Below, piece by piece: positions 63,946-64,000 of a DNA stretch of 64,000 nucleotides; position 1 is the stretch's first letter, and every line of letters begins with the position of its first letter. The position numbers and the translations under genes are program-made. The notes under the pieces were generated by a model, which was given only the letters and a program-made list of their open reading frames with translations, was not told the DNA's origin and did no database searches. The stretch covers positions 1 through 64,000 of the forward strand of contig NZ_JASHHX010000011.1 of assembly GCF_030056575.1 (NCBI RefSeq), given 5' to 3'. The stretch comes from Rhodoblastus sp. 17X3 (GTDB lineage Bacteria; Pseudomonadota; Alphaproteobacteria; Rhizobiales; Beijerinckiaceae).

Positions 63946-64000
63946 ATGAAAGTCGCGATTGTTCATGAATGGCTGGTGACGCGCGCGGGCTCCGAAAAGG
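63946..64000 (+). CDS. Glycosyltransferase, N-terminal fragment cut by window end
   Basis: The frame opens MKVAIVHEWLVTRAGSEK and is still open at the window edge. This opening is typical of family 4 glycosyltransferases. GGGATG-like spacing offers only a modest ribosome binding site (CCGGG). Only 18 residues are visible, so the assignment rests on this motif and on the polysaccharide-cluster context. Confidence 0.65.
   Translation, partial: MKVAIVHEWLVTRAGSEK

Overview
The window is GC-rich, densely packed chromosomal DNA of an alphaproteobacterium. Conserved blocks typical of Hyphomicrobiales (Rhizobiales) support this: scpB-scpA-nagZ-SPOR-argS, tpiA-secG-pyrG near kdsA, cysE with a DUF3126 gene, and MipZ. 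The mix of an NAD-reducing hydrogenase, Kdp and a copper-linked bufferin locus would fit a metabolically versatile member such as Beijerinckiaceae/Methylocystaceae, but that placement is inference. I saw no rRNA, tRNA, CRISPR array, insertion sequence or prophage.

Region 1 (293-8439) is a complete K+ uptake operon: an unrecognised 27-residue membrane ORF, kdpF, kdpA, kdpB, kdpC, kdpD and kdpE. A strongly structured intercistronic segment separates kdpA and kdpB. Region 2 (8593-13624) is hoxF-U-Y-H-W, a soluble bidirectional NAD-reducing [NiFe] hydrogenase with its maturation protease; no hyp genes are in the window. Region 3 (13694-21166) holds an MgtC-like protein, a frameshifted outer-membrane-type gene, a GCG_CRPN-type secreted protein, a DadA-like oxidase, rpe, purB, a TSUP permease and three small secreted His/Trp-rich proteins.

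Region 4 (21196-35130) is mostly housekeeping: kdsA, pyrG, secG, tpiA, ppiD, trpE, a DEAD-box helicase, an AEC transporter, scpB and scpA. A VOC/HxlR/NTF2-like trio sits between kdsA and pyrG. Region 5 (35189-47950) has nagZ, a SPOR protein, argS, a patatin, a CBS protein, a rhomboid, a cryptic 56-residue gene with its own terminator, a PAS_5 protein, a tandem PilZ protein, a gamma-carbonic anhydrase, two unknowns, a duplicated DUF3126 protein, cysE and an alpha/beta hydrolase.

Region 6 (47975-51886) is the most interesting: a SigF-type ECF sigma factor and NrsF-type membrane anti-sigma factor are divergent from a bufferin (copper metallophore) operon. In that operon the MNIO (DUF692) enzyme and its DUF2063 partner are fused in one polypeptide. 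Matching ECF-type promoters can be read in both directions in the shared intergenic region. Region 7 (51978-64000) has a zf-CHCC protein, a flavin monooxygenase, mipZ and glutathione peroxidase. It then enters a polysaccharide locus: a Wzz/GumC-like co-polymerase with a degenerate kinase-like domain, a Wza-like lipoprotein, glycosyltransferases, an O-antigen ligase-like protein and an acyltransferase. That locus runs off the right edge.

A composite intergenic repeat (hairpin, conserved GAGCTNACGCGAGGG-like core, second dyad) occurs in three places: after kdpA, after purB and after the NTF2-like gene.
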